Source of the DNA: Providencia rettgeri
Lineage (GTDB): Bacteria; Pseudomonadota; Gammaproteobacteria; Enterobacterales; Enterobacteriaceae
Direction: 5' to 3'
DNA length: 64,000 bases
Assembly: GCF_023205015.1 (NCBI RefSeq)
Contig: NZ_CP096258.1
Span: forward strand, 744,001-808,000
Below the pieces are notes generated by a model. The model saw only the letters and a program-made list of their open reading frames with translations. It ran no database searches and had not been told where the DNA came from. Below, in pieces: positions 36,389-43,837 of this stretch. The position numbers and the translations under genes are program-made. Every line of letters starts with the position of its first letter. Positions within the stretch are counted from its first letter, which is position 1.

Positions 36389-37268
36389 TCGATGGATGAC
36401 ACCAAGCTTAATCGCAATTAGCTTGAGTGGCGTTCTGTTATCACAAGCGTCGTATGCAGACGTGGAATTGCCGATTGTGCCAGCCAGTGTGATGAAGCAG
36501 TCTGCTACTGCAAATCCACCGGTTCAAAGCAATTCGGTTGCAGCGGATACGCCAACAACGCTACTGATGACACCGGGGGTTAATGAACTGATCCCTGTAG
36601 CACTTGGCCATCTGAACCGGATTGTGACGCCGTTTGAATCGCCTCAGGTAAGAACAACCAGTGATGCTCAGACGCAAATCAAGGGGAATGTTGTATATGT
36701 GGCCACGGACAAAGAATCACCGGTTTCACTTTACATCACTCCGCCTGGTCAGGAAGCGCCCGCATTATCAGTCACCTTAGTACCTCGTCGTATTCCACCG
36801 CGTGAAATCACCTTAGCTATTGATGGTCAGCAGTGGCCTATTAAGGGCGTCGTGAACCGAAAAGCCGCCACTTGGGAAACGGCTCAGCCATACGTCGATA
36901 ACCTACGTGACTTACTCAGACGCCTTGCACTAAATGAGTTACCACAAGGCTATGACATCCGTTTAGCTGGCCAAACTGACACAAGCCCAAAATGTTTTCA
37001 GCCGGGCTTAAAGTTTGGTTTTAAGCAGGGGCAAATTGTGACGGGACATTACTTCACCGTCTATGTAGGACTGGTTGAAAGCTTTGCCGATGAGCCGATA
37101 GAAGCCAGTGAAATAGCCTGTCATGCACCAGATATAGTGGCAAGCGCCTACTGGCCTCGCAATATCTTGTTGCCGGGTGAAAAGACTGAGTTGTATGTGG
37201 TTGTTCGCAATCATCGTGAAGAACCAGTGGAAAGTCAGCGACCTTCGCTTCTTGTAGGAGGTGAATAA
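36369..37268 (+). CDS. traK: TraK secretin-like outer-membrane pore protein
   Basis: 299 residues with a signal peptide (about 1-30, cleaved after SYA). VirB9/TraK family component of the outer-membrane core complex, with TraB and TraV. ATG 36369 (or 36372) overlaps the end of traE. Confidence 0.92.
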   Translation: MMRTKISRWMTPSLIAISLSGVLLSQASYADVELPIVPASVMKQSATANPPVQSNSVAADTPTTLLMTPGVNELIPVALGHLNRIVTPFESPQVRTTSDAQTQIKGNVVYVATDKESPVSLYITPPGQEAPALSVTLVPRRIPPREITLAIDGQQWPIKGVVNRKAATWETAQPYVDNLRDLLRRLALNELPQGYDIRLAGQTDTSPKCFQPGLKFGFKQGQIVTGHYFTVYVGLVESFADEPIEASEIACHAPDIVASAYWPRNILLPGEKTELYVVVRNHREEPVESQRPSLLVGGE

Positions 37269-37270
37269 CG

Positions 37271-38560
37271 ATGAAAGCACAATGGGAACAAATGAGCCCG
37301 AACATGAAGCGGGGTCTATCGGTTGGTGGTATTGCTGGCGGTCTCATTCTTATGGTTATGGTGTTTTCACCTAATCCTGACGATGGCGCAAGCAGTCGGA
37401 ACCGGAAGGAAACGATCCGGCACATTCTTACGGATACCAATACTCGTGATGTTGGGGTCGATAGTTTGGCTGCGAACGTAAAACTACTCAGTGAGCGCAA
37501 TGAACAGTTACGTCGTGAAGTTGAGCGCTTGCGTCGCGACGTCGATTCAGGACGGCTAAGCCCAGGTTCGCCTTCTATACCAAGTGAGGTCAATGCGGAG
37601 CTGGCCCGCCTTAGAGCGGAACTTGATGATGTTCGCGCAGGAGGTGATGCAGCAGTTGAAGGCAAAAATAGCCGTTTTGAAGTGCCTTTATCTGCCATGG
37701 AATTACCCAAAGACGAAAAGCCTCTGCCGTCTAACCCAGACGACTATTTTGCCAATGCGCCGCTGCCTGATCCGCTCTATCAGCAGCCAGCCAATGGCCA
37801 AGGTACACGAGCACGAGATGTTCCATTGCCGCCAATCACGATTCGTATGATTGAGCCTGAAGTGGTTGCTGAACCAGAGGTTGTTGTGCAAGAAGCGCCG
37901 CCTTTGTATCTACCGGCGGGCAGCATCATCTCAGGTACTTTGATCACAGGTTTGGATGCCCCCACTCACGAGTCCGCAAGACGCGAGCCTTTTCCAGCAT
38001 TGCTGAGGATTCAAAAGGAAGCCATTTTACCCAACCGATTTAGAGCGGATATCAAAGAGTGTTTCTTGATCGCCGCAGGTTACGGTGATTTGAGCTCTGA
38101 GCGTGCCTATTTGCGAGGCGAGACCATTTCATGTGTGAGAGAAGATGGCGGCGTCATTGAAACACGACTGGATTCTTATGCCGTAGGTGAAGACGGCAAA
38201 GCCGGTATTCGTGGCCGATTAGTGTCGAAACAAGGCCAACTGGTGGCTAAATCGATGATGGCCGGATTCCTACAGGGCTTGGCAGGCGCATTTGATGTGA
38301 ATCCTGTACCAACGATTCAGACGGGTAATGCCGGTGATACTCAGCTGTACCAGCAAGTCATGAGCCAAGAAGCATTACAAGGCGCTGCGATTAAAGGCAC
38401 AGGTAAAGCATTGGATCGAGTGGCCAAGTTCTATTTGGACATGGCTGAAAATATGTTCCCAGTCATAGAGGTAGACGCTGCAAGGAAAATTGAAGTCATA
38501 GTCACTCGTGGGGCCTCGTTGTCGTTGGCCACTTCGCAAGGGGGAGGTGCAAGAAGATGA
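37271..38560 (+). CDS. traB: TraB mating-pore protein (VirB10-like)
   Basis: 429 residues. N-terminal membrane segment (about 16-32), a coiled coil (LLSERNEQLRREVERLRRDV, about 74-93), a Pro-rich periplasmic stretch and a C-terminal VirB10/TraB domain (LPAGSIISGTLITGLDAPT, then RADIKECFLIAAGYGDL). It bridges inner and outer membranes. GGAGG precedes the start. Confidence 0.94.
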   Translation: MKAQWEQMSPNMKRGLSVGGIAGGLILMVMVFSPNPDDGASSRNRKETIRHILTDTNTRDVGVDSLAANVKLLSERNEQLRREVERLRRDVDSGRLSPGSPSIPSEVNAELARLRAELDDVRAGGDAAVEGKNSRFEVPLSAMELPKDEKPLPSNPDDYFANAPLPDPLYQQPANGQGTRARDVPLPPITIRMIEPEVVAEPEVVVQEAPPLYLPAGSIISGTLITGLDAPTHESARREPFPALLRIQKEAILPNRFRADIKECFLIAAGYGDLSSERAYLRGETISCVREDGGVIETRLDSYAVGEDGKAGIRGRLVSKQGQLVAKSMMAGFLQGLAGAFDVNPVPTIQTGNAGDTQLYQQVMSQEALQGAAIKGTGKALDRVAKFYLDMAENMFPVIEVDAARKIEVIVTRGASLSLATSQGGGARR

Positions 38561-38634
38561 AAAAATCCTGCATGTTGCTAACCGATCGAAGTCCGTTTCA
38601 GACAATAAGATGTGTATCCAGAGGAGAGTTAACC

Positions 38635-39207
38635 ATGACGACAGCAATGCAGAACAACCCAAAGCACCAGTCAAAACAGTGGTCTAAAGCTGGATTACTT
38701 TTATTGGCAGTCGGCTCAACCTTATTGTCTGGCTGTAGTTCATTGGGTCTTGGGAGTAGTGAATATGGATGCCCAGGTATGCCTGACGGTGTGCGCTGTT
38801 TATCCGCTCGTGAAGTCTATGAGCTTACAAGTATTGGGGCTGCACCCAAGACGATTGATGCTGTGGCGACTCGAATTGGTTCTCCCTCTGGGTATTCACA
38901 ATCTGATTTAGAGACAGGACTGCTGAGCCATCCAGCATTACCTGAGACGCAGCAATCTGCACCTATTCGCATTCCTTCAAGGGTGATGCGAATTTGGATT
39001 GCGCCTTGGGAGGATGACCGTGGAGATCTGAATTTATCCAGCTACGTGTTTACCGAAATTGAACCGCGCCGGTGGGATATTGGGGTGTCAGCACCTCGAA
39101 CGGTTTCGCCAGTGCTACGTCCACTTCAGACTCAAAGCGATTCAGCCTCAGCGGGAGCTGATGGTAAGCGCGATAACTTGAGTATCTACGGAGAAACTAA
39201 CGAATGA
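38635..39207 (+). CDS. traV: TraV outer-membrane lipoprotein
   Basis: 190 residues from ATG 38635, which follows GAGGAG; an upstream ATG at 38557 overlapping the traB stop also has GGAGG and would add 26 residues. The lipobox LLSGC gives a lipidated Cys. TraV (VirB7-like) anchors the core complex in the outer membrane. The start choice is open. Confidence 0.88.
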   Translation: MTTAMQNNPKHQSKQWSKAGLLLLAVGSTLLSGCSSLGLGSSEYGCPGMPDGVRCLSAREVYELTSIGAAPKTIDAVATRIGSPSGYSQSDLETGLLSHPALPETQQSAPIRIPSRVMRIWIAPWEDDRGDLNLSSYVFTEIEPRRWDIGVSAPRTVSPVLRPLQTQSDSASAGADGKRDNLSIYGETNE

Positions 39208-39590
39208 CAAATGCAGTTCGCACCATTCAAGCTCAGCGCCTAATGACCATTGGTGCGCTTGGTTTAATGGCGTTAATGATTTCGGAGCCCTCATTTGCGG
39301 GCACCGGTGGTGATGCTTTCACCGATGTGTGGGATACCCTAAAAGACTGGACCCAAGGTACTTTGGGACGGATCGTAGCGGGAGCCATGGTACTGGTGGG
39401 TATTGTGGGCGGTATCGCTCGCCAAAGCTTGATGGCCTTTGCCTTGGGCATTGGTGGCGGTATGGGTCTCTACAACACACCAACAGTTGTTGAAAGTGTT
39501 ATGTCTGCAACCTTACCTGTTGTTGCCAGCACTCAAGAAGTCATTGGCACAACAGTTCCAGCAATCAGCGTCGTCTTACTGGGCACCTGA
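39204..39590 (+). CDS. traA: TraA pilin precursor
   Basis: 128 residues. Long leader with a cleavage-like SFAG site near residue 34, then two hydrophobic segments, as in F-type pilins. Subunit of the conjugative pilus. Its last 98 bases are repeated at 41688-41785, beyond the mosAT module. Confidence 0.88.
   Translation: MTNAVRTIQAQRLMTIGALGLMALMISEPSFAGTGGDAFTDVWDTLKDWTQGTLGRIVAGAMVLVGIVGGIARQSLMAFALGIGGGMGLYNTPTVVESVMSATLPVVASTQEVIGTTVPAISVVLLGT
39493..39590 (+). repeat. 98-bp direct repeat, copy 1 (3' end of traA)
   Basis: Matches 41688-41785 at 95 of 98 positions. It flanks the mosAT insertion on the left. Confidence 0.95.
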
Positions 39591-39632
39591 ATGTGAGCCA
39601 TATTAGGCAGTTCACTTAAGGCAATCAAACTT

Positions 39633-39679
39633 AGGTCTACACAACATCGGGTTATTGGTAATGTTGTGTAGACCTTTTC
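39633..39679 (+). terminator. intrinsic terminator after traA
   Basis: 15-base inverted repeat AGGTCTACACAACAT with its complement at 39661-39675, followed by a T-rich stretch. Confidence 0.85.
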
Positions 39680-39759
39680 ATTTCAGCGACGCCACATTAA
39701 CGAACTTGGTTTACAGTATTTGGCATATTAATACCTAAAGTGTTAAAATTCCTATCGTA

Positions 39760-39812
39760 ATAAACTGTATGGTTTATACTGTTCGTGATATTCATACTTT
39801 GGGTGTTAAAAT
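39760..39812 (+). promoter_or_regulatory. candidate MosA operator region
   Basis: An inverted repeat ATAAAC-N6-GTTTAT (39760-39777) lies before the mosA start. A 10-base direct repeat GTGTTAAAAT occurs at 39740-39749 and again at 39803-39812, the second overlapping the start codon. AbiEi-type antitoxins autoregulate through such repeats; binding here is inferred. Confidence 0.5.
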
Positions 39813-40602
39813 GTCATCTAAAATAAACTGGCTTGTTGCTCATACTTCTCCTGGTGCACTAGTACTTCAGCAATGGCTGACTGAAAACGGCGTGAGCTAC
39901 TCCCTGGCTCAAAAGTATGCTCAGAATGGCTGGCTGAAGAAGCTTAGTTCTGGTGTGTACTATCGTCCAAATGCGCAGGGCGATATAAAGCCAACTTGGG
40001 TTGATGCCATTCAAGCATTGGATGTGCAATTGGGCGTTTCAGTTCATTTGGCTGGATTGAGCAGCTTAACTCACCAAGGACTGAGTCACTATTTACAGCT
40101 GAACAAAGAGCAAGTTTGGATTTGCGTTAAAAACAAGTCGTCCTTACCGAAATGGTTTCGTGAATTCCCTTATCAGAATTGGTTTTACTGTGGAAACCAT
40201 AAGCTTGAAGTGAATCCCGAGAAAGATTTGAAAAGGATCACGGTTAAAGAGAAAGAACTCACTGTCAGCTGTGCAGAACTTGCTGCCTATGAAGTGGTAG
40301 ACGCGATTGGAAAGCTGATTTCATTTGAGCATGTCGCAGAATTATTTCAGGGTTTAGTCAATCTTAGCCCTAGAAAAGTACAAGATATTCTTGAGCGAAG
40401 CAGCTCTGTTCAGGCAAACCGAATATTTCTATTTCTGGGTCGATACTACGATCACCAGTGGGTCAATCGCATAGATGAAACAAGAATTAAATTGGGGGCA
40501 GGAAAGCGGCAGGTTGTCGAAAAAGGACGTTTTGATGAGCGATATCAAATCACAGTGCCAGAGATATTAAGCGTCAAAAAAGGTGAACAACATAATGGAT
40601 AA
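39811..40602 (+). CDS. mosA: AbiEi-type antitoxin MosA
   Basis: 263 residues from ATG 39811 (GGGTG upstream; a longer frame from 39769 is less likely). N-terminal winged helix and C-terminal AbiEi antitoxin domain (WLKKLSSGVYYRP). In SXT elements mosAT at this hotspot (HS2) promotes ICE maintenance; MosA neutralises MosT and represses the operon. It overlaps mosT by 20 bases. Confidence 0.88.
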   Translation: MSSKINWLVAHTSPGALVLQQWLTENGVSYSLAQKYAQNGWLKKLSSGVYYRPNAQGDIKPTWVDAIQALDVQLGVSVHLAGLSSLTHQGLSHYLQLNKEQVWICVKNKSSLPKWFREFPYQNWFYCGNHKLEVNPEKDLKRITVKEKELTVSCAELAAYEVVDAIGKLISFEHVAELFQGLVNLSPRKVQDILERSSSVQANRIFLFLGRYYDHQWVNRIDETRIKLGAGKRQVVEKGRFDERYQITVPEILSVKKGEQHNG

Positions 40603-41533
40603 AGATAGCCCATATTACAAACAGGTTTCCTTGCTCATAAGAATGCTTCCTGTGGTAGCAACAGAGACGGTTTTTGCACTTAAAGGTGGCACCGCCATTA
40701 ATTTATTTGTGAGAGATTTTCCTCGGTTATCTGTAGATATTGATCTTGCTTATCTTCCACTTGAACCAAGAGATGAGGCTTTGATTAATGTCAGGGCTGC
40801 ATTGCAGCGCATTACAGACAAAATCAATACTCAACCAGATATCAGAGCGGCATTTCAGGATAATAAAGCTGATGAACTGAGAATAGTTGTATCAAGTCCA
40901 TTTGCGACAATCAAAATTGAAGTGTCGCCCGTCGCCAGAGGTACATTGCATAGTGCAGAAATAATGCCAGTTCAAGCGTCTGTTGAAGACGAGTTTGGTT
41001 ATGCTGAGATTCAGGTAGTCAGTCTTCCCGATCTGTATGGTGGGAAATTGTGTGCTGCAATGGATCGCCAACATCCTCGCGACTTATTTGATGTGCGTAT
41101 GTTACTGGGCAGTGAAGGGATTTCGAGAGAGATTTTGGTGGGTTTTTTAACCTATACATTAAGTCACCCTCGGCCTATTAATGAAGTCATGTCGCCAAAC
41201 TGGCAGCCTCTGAATGAGAAATTTCAGGCAGAATTTGACGGAATGACTTTTGAAAAAGTTGAATGCGAAGACTTAGCCTCTGTTAGGCCCATGATGTTAA
41301 TTGAACTGCAAAAACATTTCACAGAAAGGGATCATGCTTTCCTTATGTCATTCAAAAGAGGGCAACCTGACTGGGCATTGTTTGATTATCCTAATGCAGC
41401 AGACTTGCCAGCGATTCGTTGGAAATTGCAGAACATTAACAAATTGGCAAAGAATCAAGCAAAACACCAAGAGCAATTAGATAAATTGAAGCAAGTGCTT
41501 GATGATTGGCTTGCTAACGCAAACGCCGAGTAA
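40583..41533 (+). CDS. mosT: AbiEii-type nucleotidyltransferase toxin MosT
   Basis: 316 residues. AbiEii family, DNA polymerase beta-like nucleotidyltransferase fold: GGTAINLF near residue 33 and the catalytic VDIDLAY near residue 50, then a helical C-terminal part. Related toxins transfer nucleotides to tRNA ends and arrest growth. Partner of MosA; stabilises the ICE against loss. Confidence 0.92.
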   Translation: MNNIMDKDSPYYKQVSLLIRMLPVVATETVFALKGGTAINLFVRDFPRLSVDIDLAYLPLEPRDEALINVRAALQRITDKINTQPDIRAAFQDNKADELRIVVSSPFATIKIEVSPVARGTLHSAEIMPVQASVEDEFGYAEIQVVSLPDLYGGKLCAAMDRQHPRDLFDVRMLLGSEGISREILVGFLTYTLSHPRPINEVMSPNWQPLNEKFQAEFDGMTFEKVECEDLASVRPMMLIELQKHFTERDHAFLMSFKRGQPDWALFDYPNAADLPAIRWKLQNINKLAKNQAKHQEQLDKLKQVLDDWLANANAE

Positions 41534-41586
41534 TTCGTTTATAACAAACCTCAACGAGCTATAAGCCCCCCTAGTTAGATTGCGAT

Positions 41587-41618
41587 TTCTTCAATCTATC
41601 TAACCGAGTCCACATAGG
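41587..41618 (+). repeat. 32-bp direct repeat, copy 1
   Basis: Identical to 43066-43097; begins TTCTTCAATCTATC and ends CCACATAGG. Sits after mosT. Confidence 0.93.
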
Positions 41619-41687
41619 TGTAAAAAAACGGGCTCAGCTAAACCGGTTGGCTAGCAACGGCGCTTCTGTCATCGCTTGTAGGCGATA

Positions 41688-41785
41688 AAAGTGTTATGTC
41701 TGCAACTTTACCTGTCGTTGCCAGCACTCAAGAAGTCATTGGCACAACAGTTCCAGCAATCAGCGCCGTCTTACTGGGCACCTGA
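41688..41785 (+). repeat. 98-bp direct repeat, copy 2 (duplicated traA 3' end)
   Basis: Partial duplicate of the traA terminus with three mismatches, including the stop codon but no start. Followed directly by the terminator region of the next gene. Confidence 0.95.
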
Positions 41786-41791
41786 TAACAA

Positions 41792-41833
41792 TAAAAAACG
41801 CCCAAGCGGCCAGATATCTGACGGCTTGGGCGT
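41792..41833 (-). terminator. intrinsic terminator of the 218-aa gene
   Basis: Minus strand: ACGCCCAAGC stem with its complement, followed by T6. It lies about 220 bases beyond the stop of the gene at 42057. Confidence 0.75.
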
Positions 41834-42056
41834 CATCCCTCCCCGTACCCGTTTATCATGACGGCGTTTCAGTTAATAGGTTTCCCATTCACTTAGCTTG
41901 ATTTCAAGCAGCGGCCATGAATACCGAAAAGAATGCTAGCGCCGCCACTGCAAAAGGCAGTTAGCGGGGCTTTCCTTGAGGGAGCACATTCAAACAGGCT
42001 ACTAGCCTGATATTTTGCGCTTTAGGCGCTCGTTCCTTTTGGGTTGGATTTACACA

Positions 42057-42713
42057 CTACCAAACGGCAGGATATTCAACAATACCCGACACTGGGAATC
42101 CATGGTTTAAAAGAGATTGTCTGATTAAGAACGGCAACGTATTAGCATCACTTGGGTATCTGCTTAACTTTTCATTGGAATAGTGATCAATGAAATCGAT
42201 TAGCTGCGTCGTAGTTAAAGGTTCGAGCACATGCGAATTCCAAACAGCATCCTCTACGCTATGATCAAGTTCTTCATTCGTATGCCTGAAAGTCAATCGA
42301 CTTTGACTGACGACGCGAAACTGATCGGCCCCTTGATGGTGTACCACGAGTTTTAGCTCTGGAACTTTTTTGACCAGTTTGCCTCGTTGGTCTCTTCGCG
42401 GATCATAAAATGCTTGGCTAAGAATTACCTTCCCTTCAACACGGTAAAAGGTTTTCTCCATAGTTTCAGTGTTTAATGACCAATAAACTTTAAAACTGTT
42501 TCGACGAATTTTGTTGCCATAGATATTGAGCAAAGGCAGCAGTTGTTGTTCCGTGCCTTGTTTCGAACCTTTGTTCCAAGCACTTACGATGGATTGCTGT
42601 GTTCTGCATTTTTCGGCAATCTCTTGTTGCGTCCACCCGTCGTTCAGTGCAAGCCGAATAAGTTCTCTTGTCCATTTGAACGGTTTTTTCTTACTGTTTT
42701 TGCTCTTGTCCAT
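42057..42713 (-). CDS. HTH protein of ICE backbone (s054-like position)
   Basis: 218 residues. N-terminal helix-turn-helix (DGWTQQEIAEKCRTQQSIVSA, about residues 25-44) after a basic stretch. The rest is not recognised. Sits between mosAT and dsbC on the opposite strand, where SXT has s054. It may be a regulator; function unknown. Confidence 0.7.
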   Translation of the reverse strand: MDKSKNSKKKPFKWTRELIRLALNDGWTQQEIAEKCRTQQSIVSAWNKGSKQGTEQQLLPLLNIYGNKIRRNSFKVYWSLNTETMEKTFYRVEGKVILSQAFYDPRRDQRGKLVKKVPELKLVVHHQGADQFRVVSQSRLTFRHTNEELDHSVEDAVWNSHVLEPLTTTQLIDFIDHYSNEKLSRYPSDANTLPFLIRQSLLNHGFPVSGIVEYPAVW

Positions 42714-42756
42714 GTAGTCCCTTAAAGGAAAGGGAGCATTAAGCCCCCTTCACAAC

Positions 42757-42903
42757 TTATTTTTTCTTACCGCCATTCTGCGGATTTTTAGGGTTCATCT
42801 GCCACCCTCGATTTCCTTGGTTTTGTGAGTAAGTCTTGTTAGTACCAGACGTACCCTTATTGGCGTTTGTCATATCTGAGTTGTGATTGTTTTGCTTAGA
42901 CAT
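42757..42903 (-). CDS. small Asn/Gly/Lys-rich protein, 48 aa
   Basis: ATG 42903 follows AAGGAGAC with good spacing. Low-complexity, hydrophilic, no Cys. Small proteins of this composition are found in marine Gammaproteobacteria; no function is known to me. It may be co-transcribed with the 218-aa gene, 43 bases downstream. Confidence 0.6.
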   Translation of the reverse strand: MSKQNNHNSDMTNANKGTSGTNKTYSQNQGNRGWQMNPKNPQNGGKKK

Positions 42904-43065
42904 TTTTGTCTCCTTGTTTATGTAAAAGTACAAGGCACATGCTATCAAGGGCAAAAAATCACGCGACTGATGATTTGATGATAATTGGTGATATTTACTG
43001 ATATTTTCTGATTTTTCAATTTTTCTAGGTCAACGGGAGAATAGGATGCCTAGCAAGGCACCCAA

Positions 43066-43097
43066 TTCTTCAATCTATCTAACCGAGTCCACATAGG
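43066..43097 (+). repeat. 32-bp direct repeat, copy 2
   Basis: Identical to 41587-41618. It lies 47 bases before the dsbC start. Confidence 0.93.
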
Positions 43098-43144
43098 ACA
43101 ACTGCATAGACTGGAGCCTCGATTTACATTAACGAGGACTCCTC

Positions 43145-43837
43145 ATGCGAAAACTATCTCCAATTATTCTGGCGCTTGCGCTGTCTCCATTGGTTCAAGC
43201 TGAACCTGTGTCTGAAGTGTCGCCCGTTGGCAAAATTGACGGCATGGTTTCTTTGCCGGTCACGGGTATGAAAGCGGTCGAAAGCAATGGCCGTATTGTT
43301 TTCATGTCAGACAGTGGCCGGTTCGTCATTGATGGCACGCTCTATGATGCCTGGTCGAAAAAGCCGCTTACCAGCCTTGAAGAGATTCGTGAAGCTGGTA
43401 ACACGCTGGACTTAAGTCGTCTTGGCTTAAAAATGGATGATTTGAACCCACTGACGCTGGGCGAAGGCAAAAAGAAAGTGGTGGTCTTTATTGATCCACG
43501 ATGCCCGCACTGCCATGAGCTTTTGAAGCAAGCCTTACCGTTAACCAAAGAATACACCTTCCAAATTCTCCCTGTGCCAGTGCTTGGTCCTGATTCAGAG
43601 CGTCAGGTTCGCCAGCTTGGCTGTGCGCGTGACAAGAAAGCGGCCACCGATGCATTGCTCAATGGCCGGATTGGTAACCTAGAACAGGATGATGCCTGCA
43701 ACTTAGAGCCAATGCAGCGTACCCTGGTGACGGCTCAAATCCTGGGCATTCAAGGTGTGCCTTTCATTGTCGCCAATGATGGTCGCATCAGCCGAGGCCG
43801 TCCTTATGATCTTTCTGCTTGGTTGGAGGGGCGTTAA
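43145..43837 (+). CDS. dsbC: DsbC-like periplasmic disulfide isomerase
   Basis: 230 residues with a signal peptide (1-19) and a thioredoxin-fold CPHC active site near residue 120. It probably shuffles disulfides in the Cys-rich TraN, TraU and similar exported proteins. GAGGA precedes the ATG; stop overlaps traC. Confidence 0.93.
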   Translation: MRKLSPIILALALSPLVQAEPVSEVSPVGKIDGMVSLPVTGMKAVESNGRIVFMSDSGRFVIDGTLYDAWSKKPLTSLEEIREAGNTLDLSRLGLKMDDLNPLTLGEGKKKVVVFIDPRCPHCHELLKQALPLTKEYTFQILPVPVLGPDSERQVRQLGCARDKKAATDALLNGRIGNLEQDDACNLEPMQRTLVTAQILGIQGVPFIVANDGRISRGRPYDLSAWLEGR

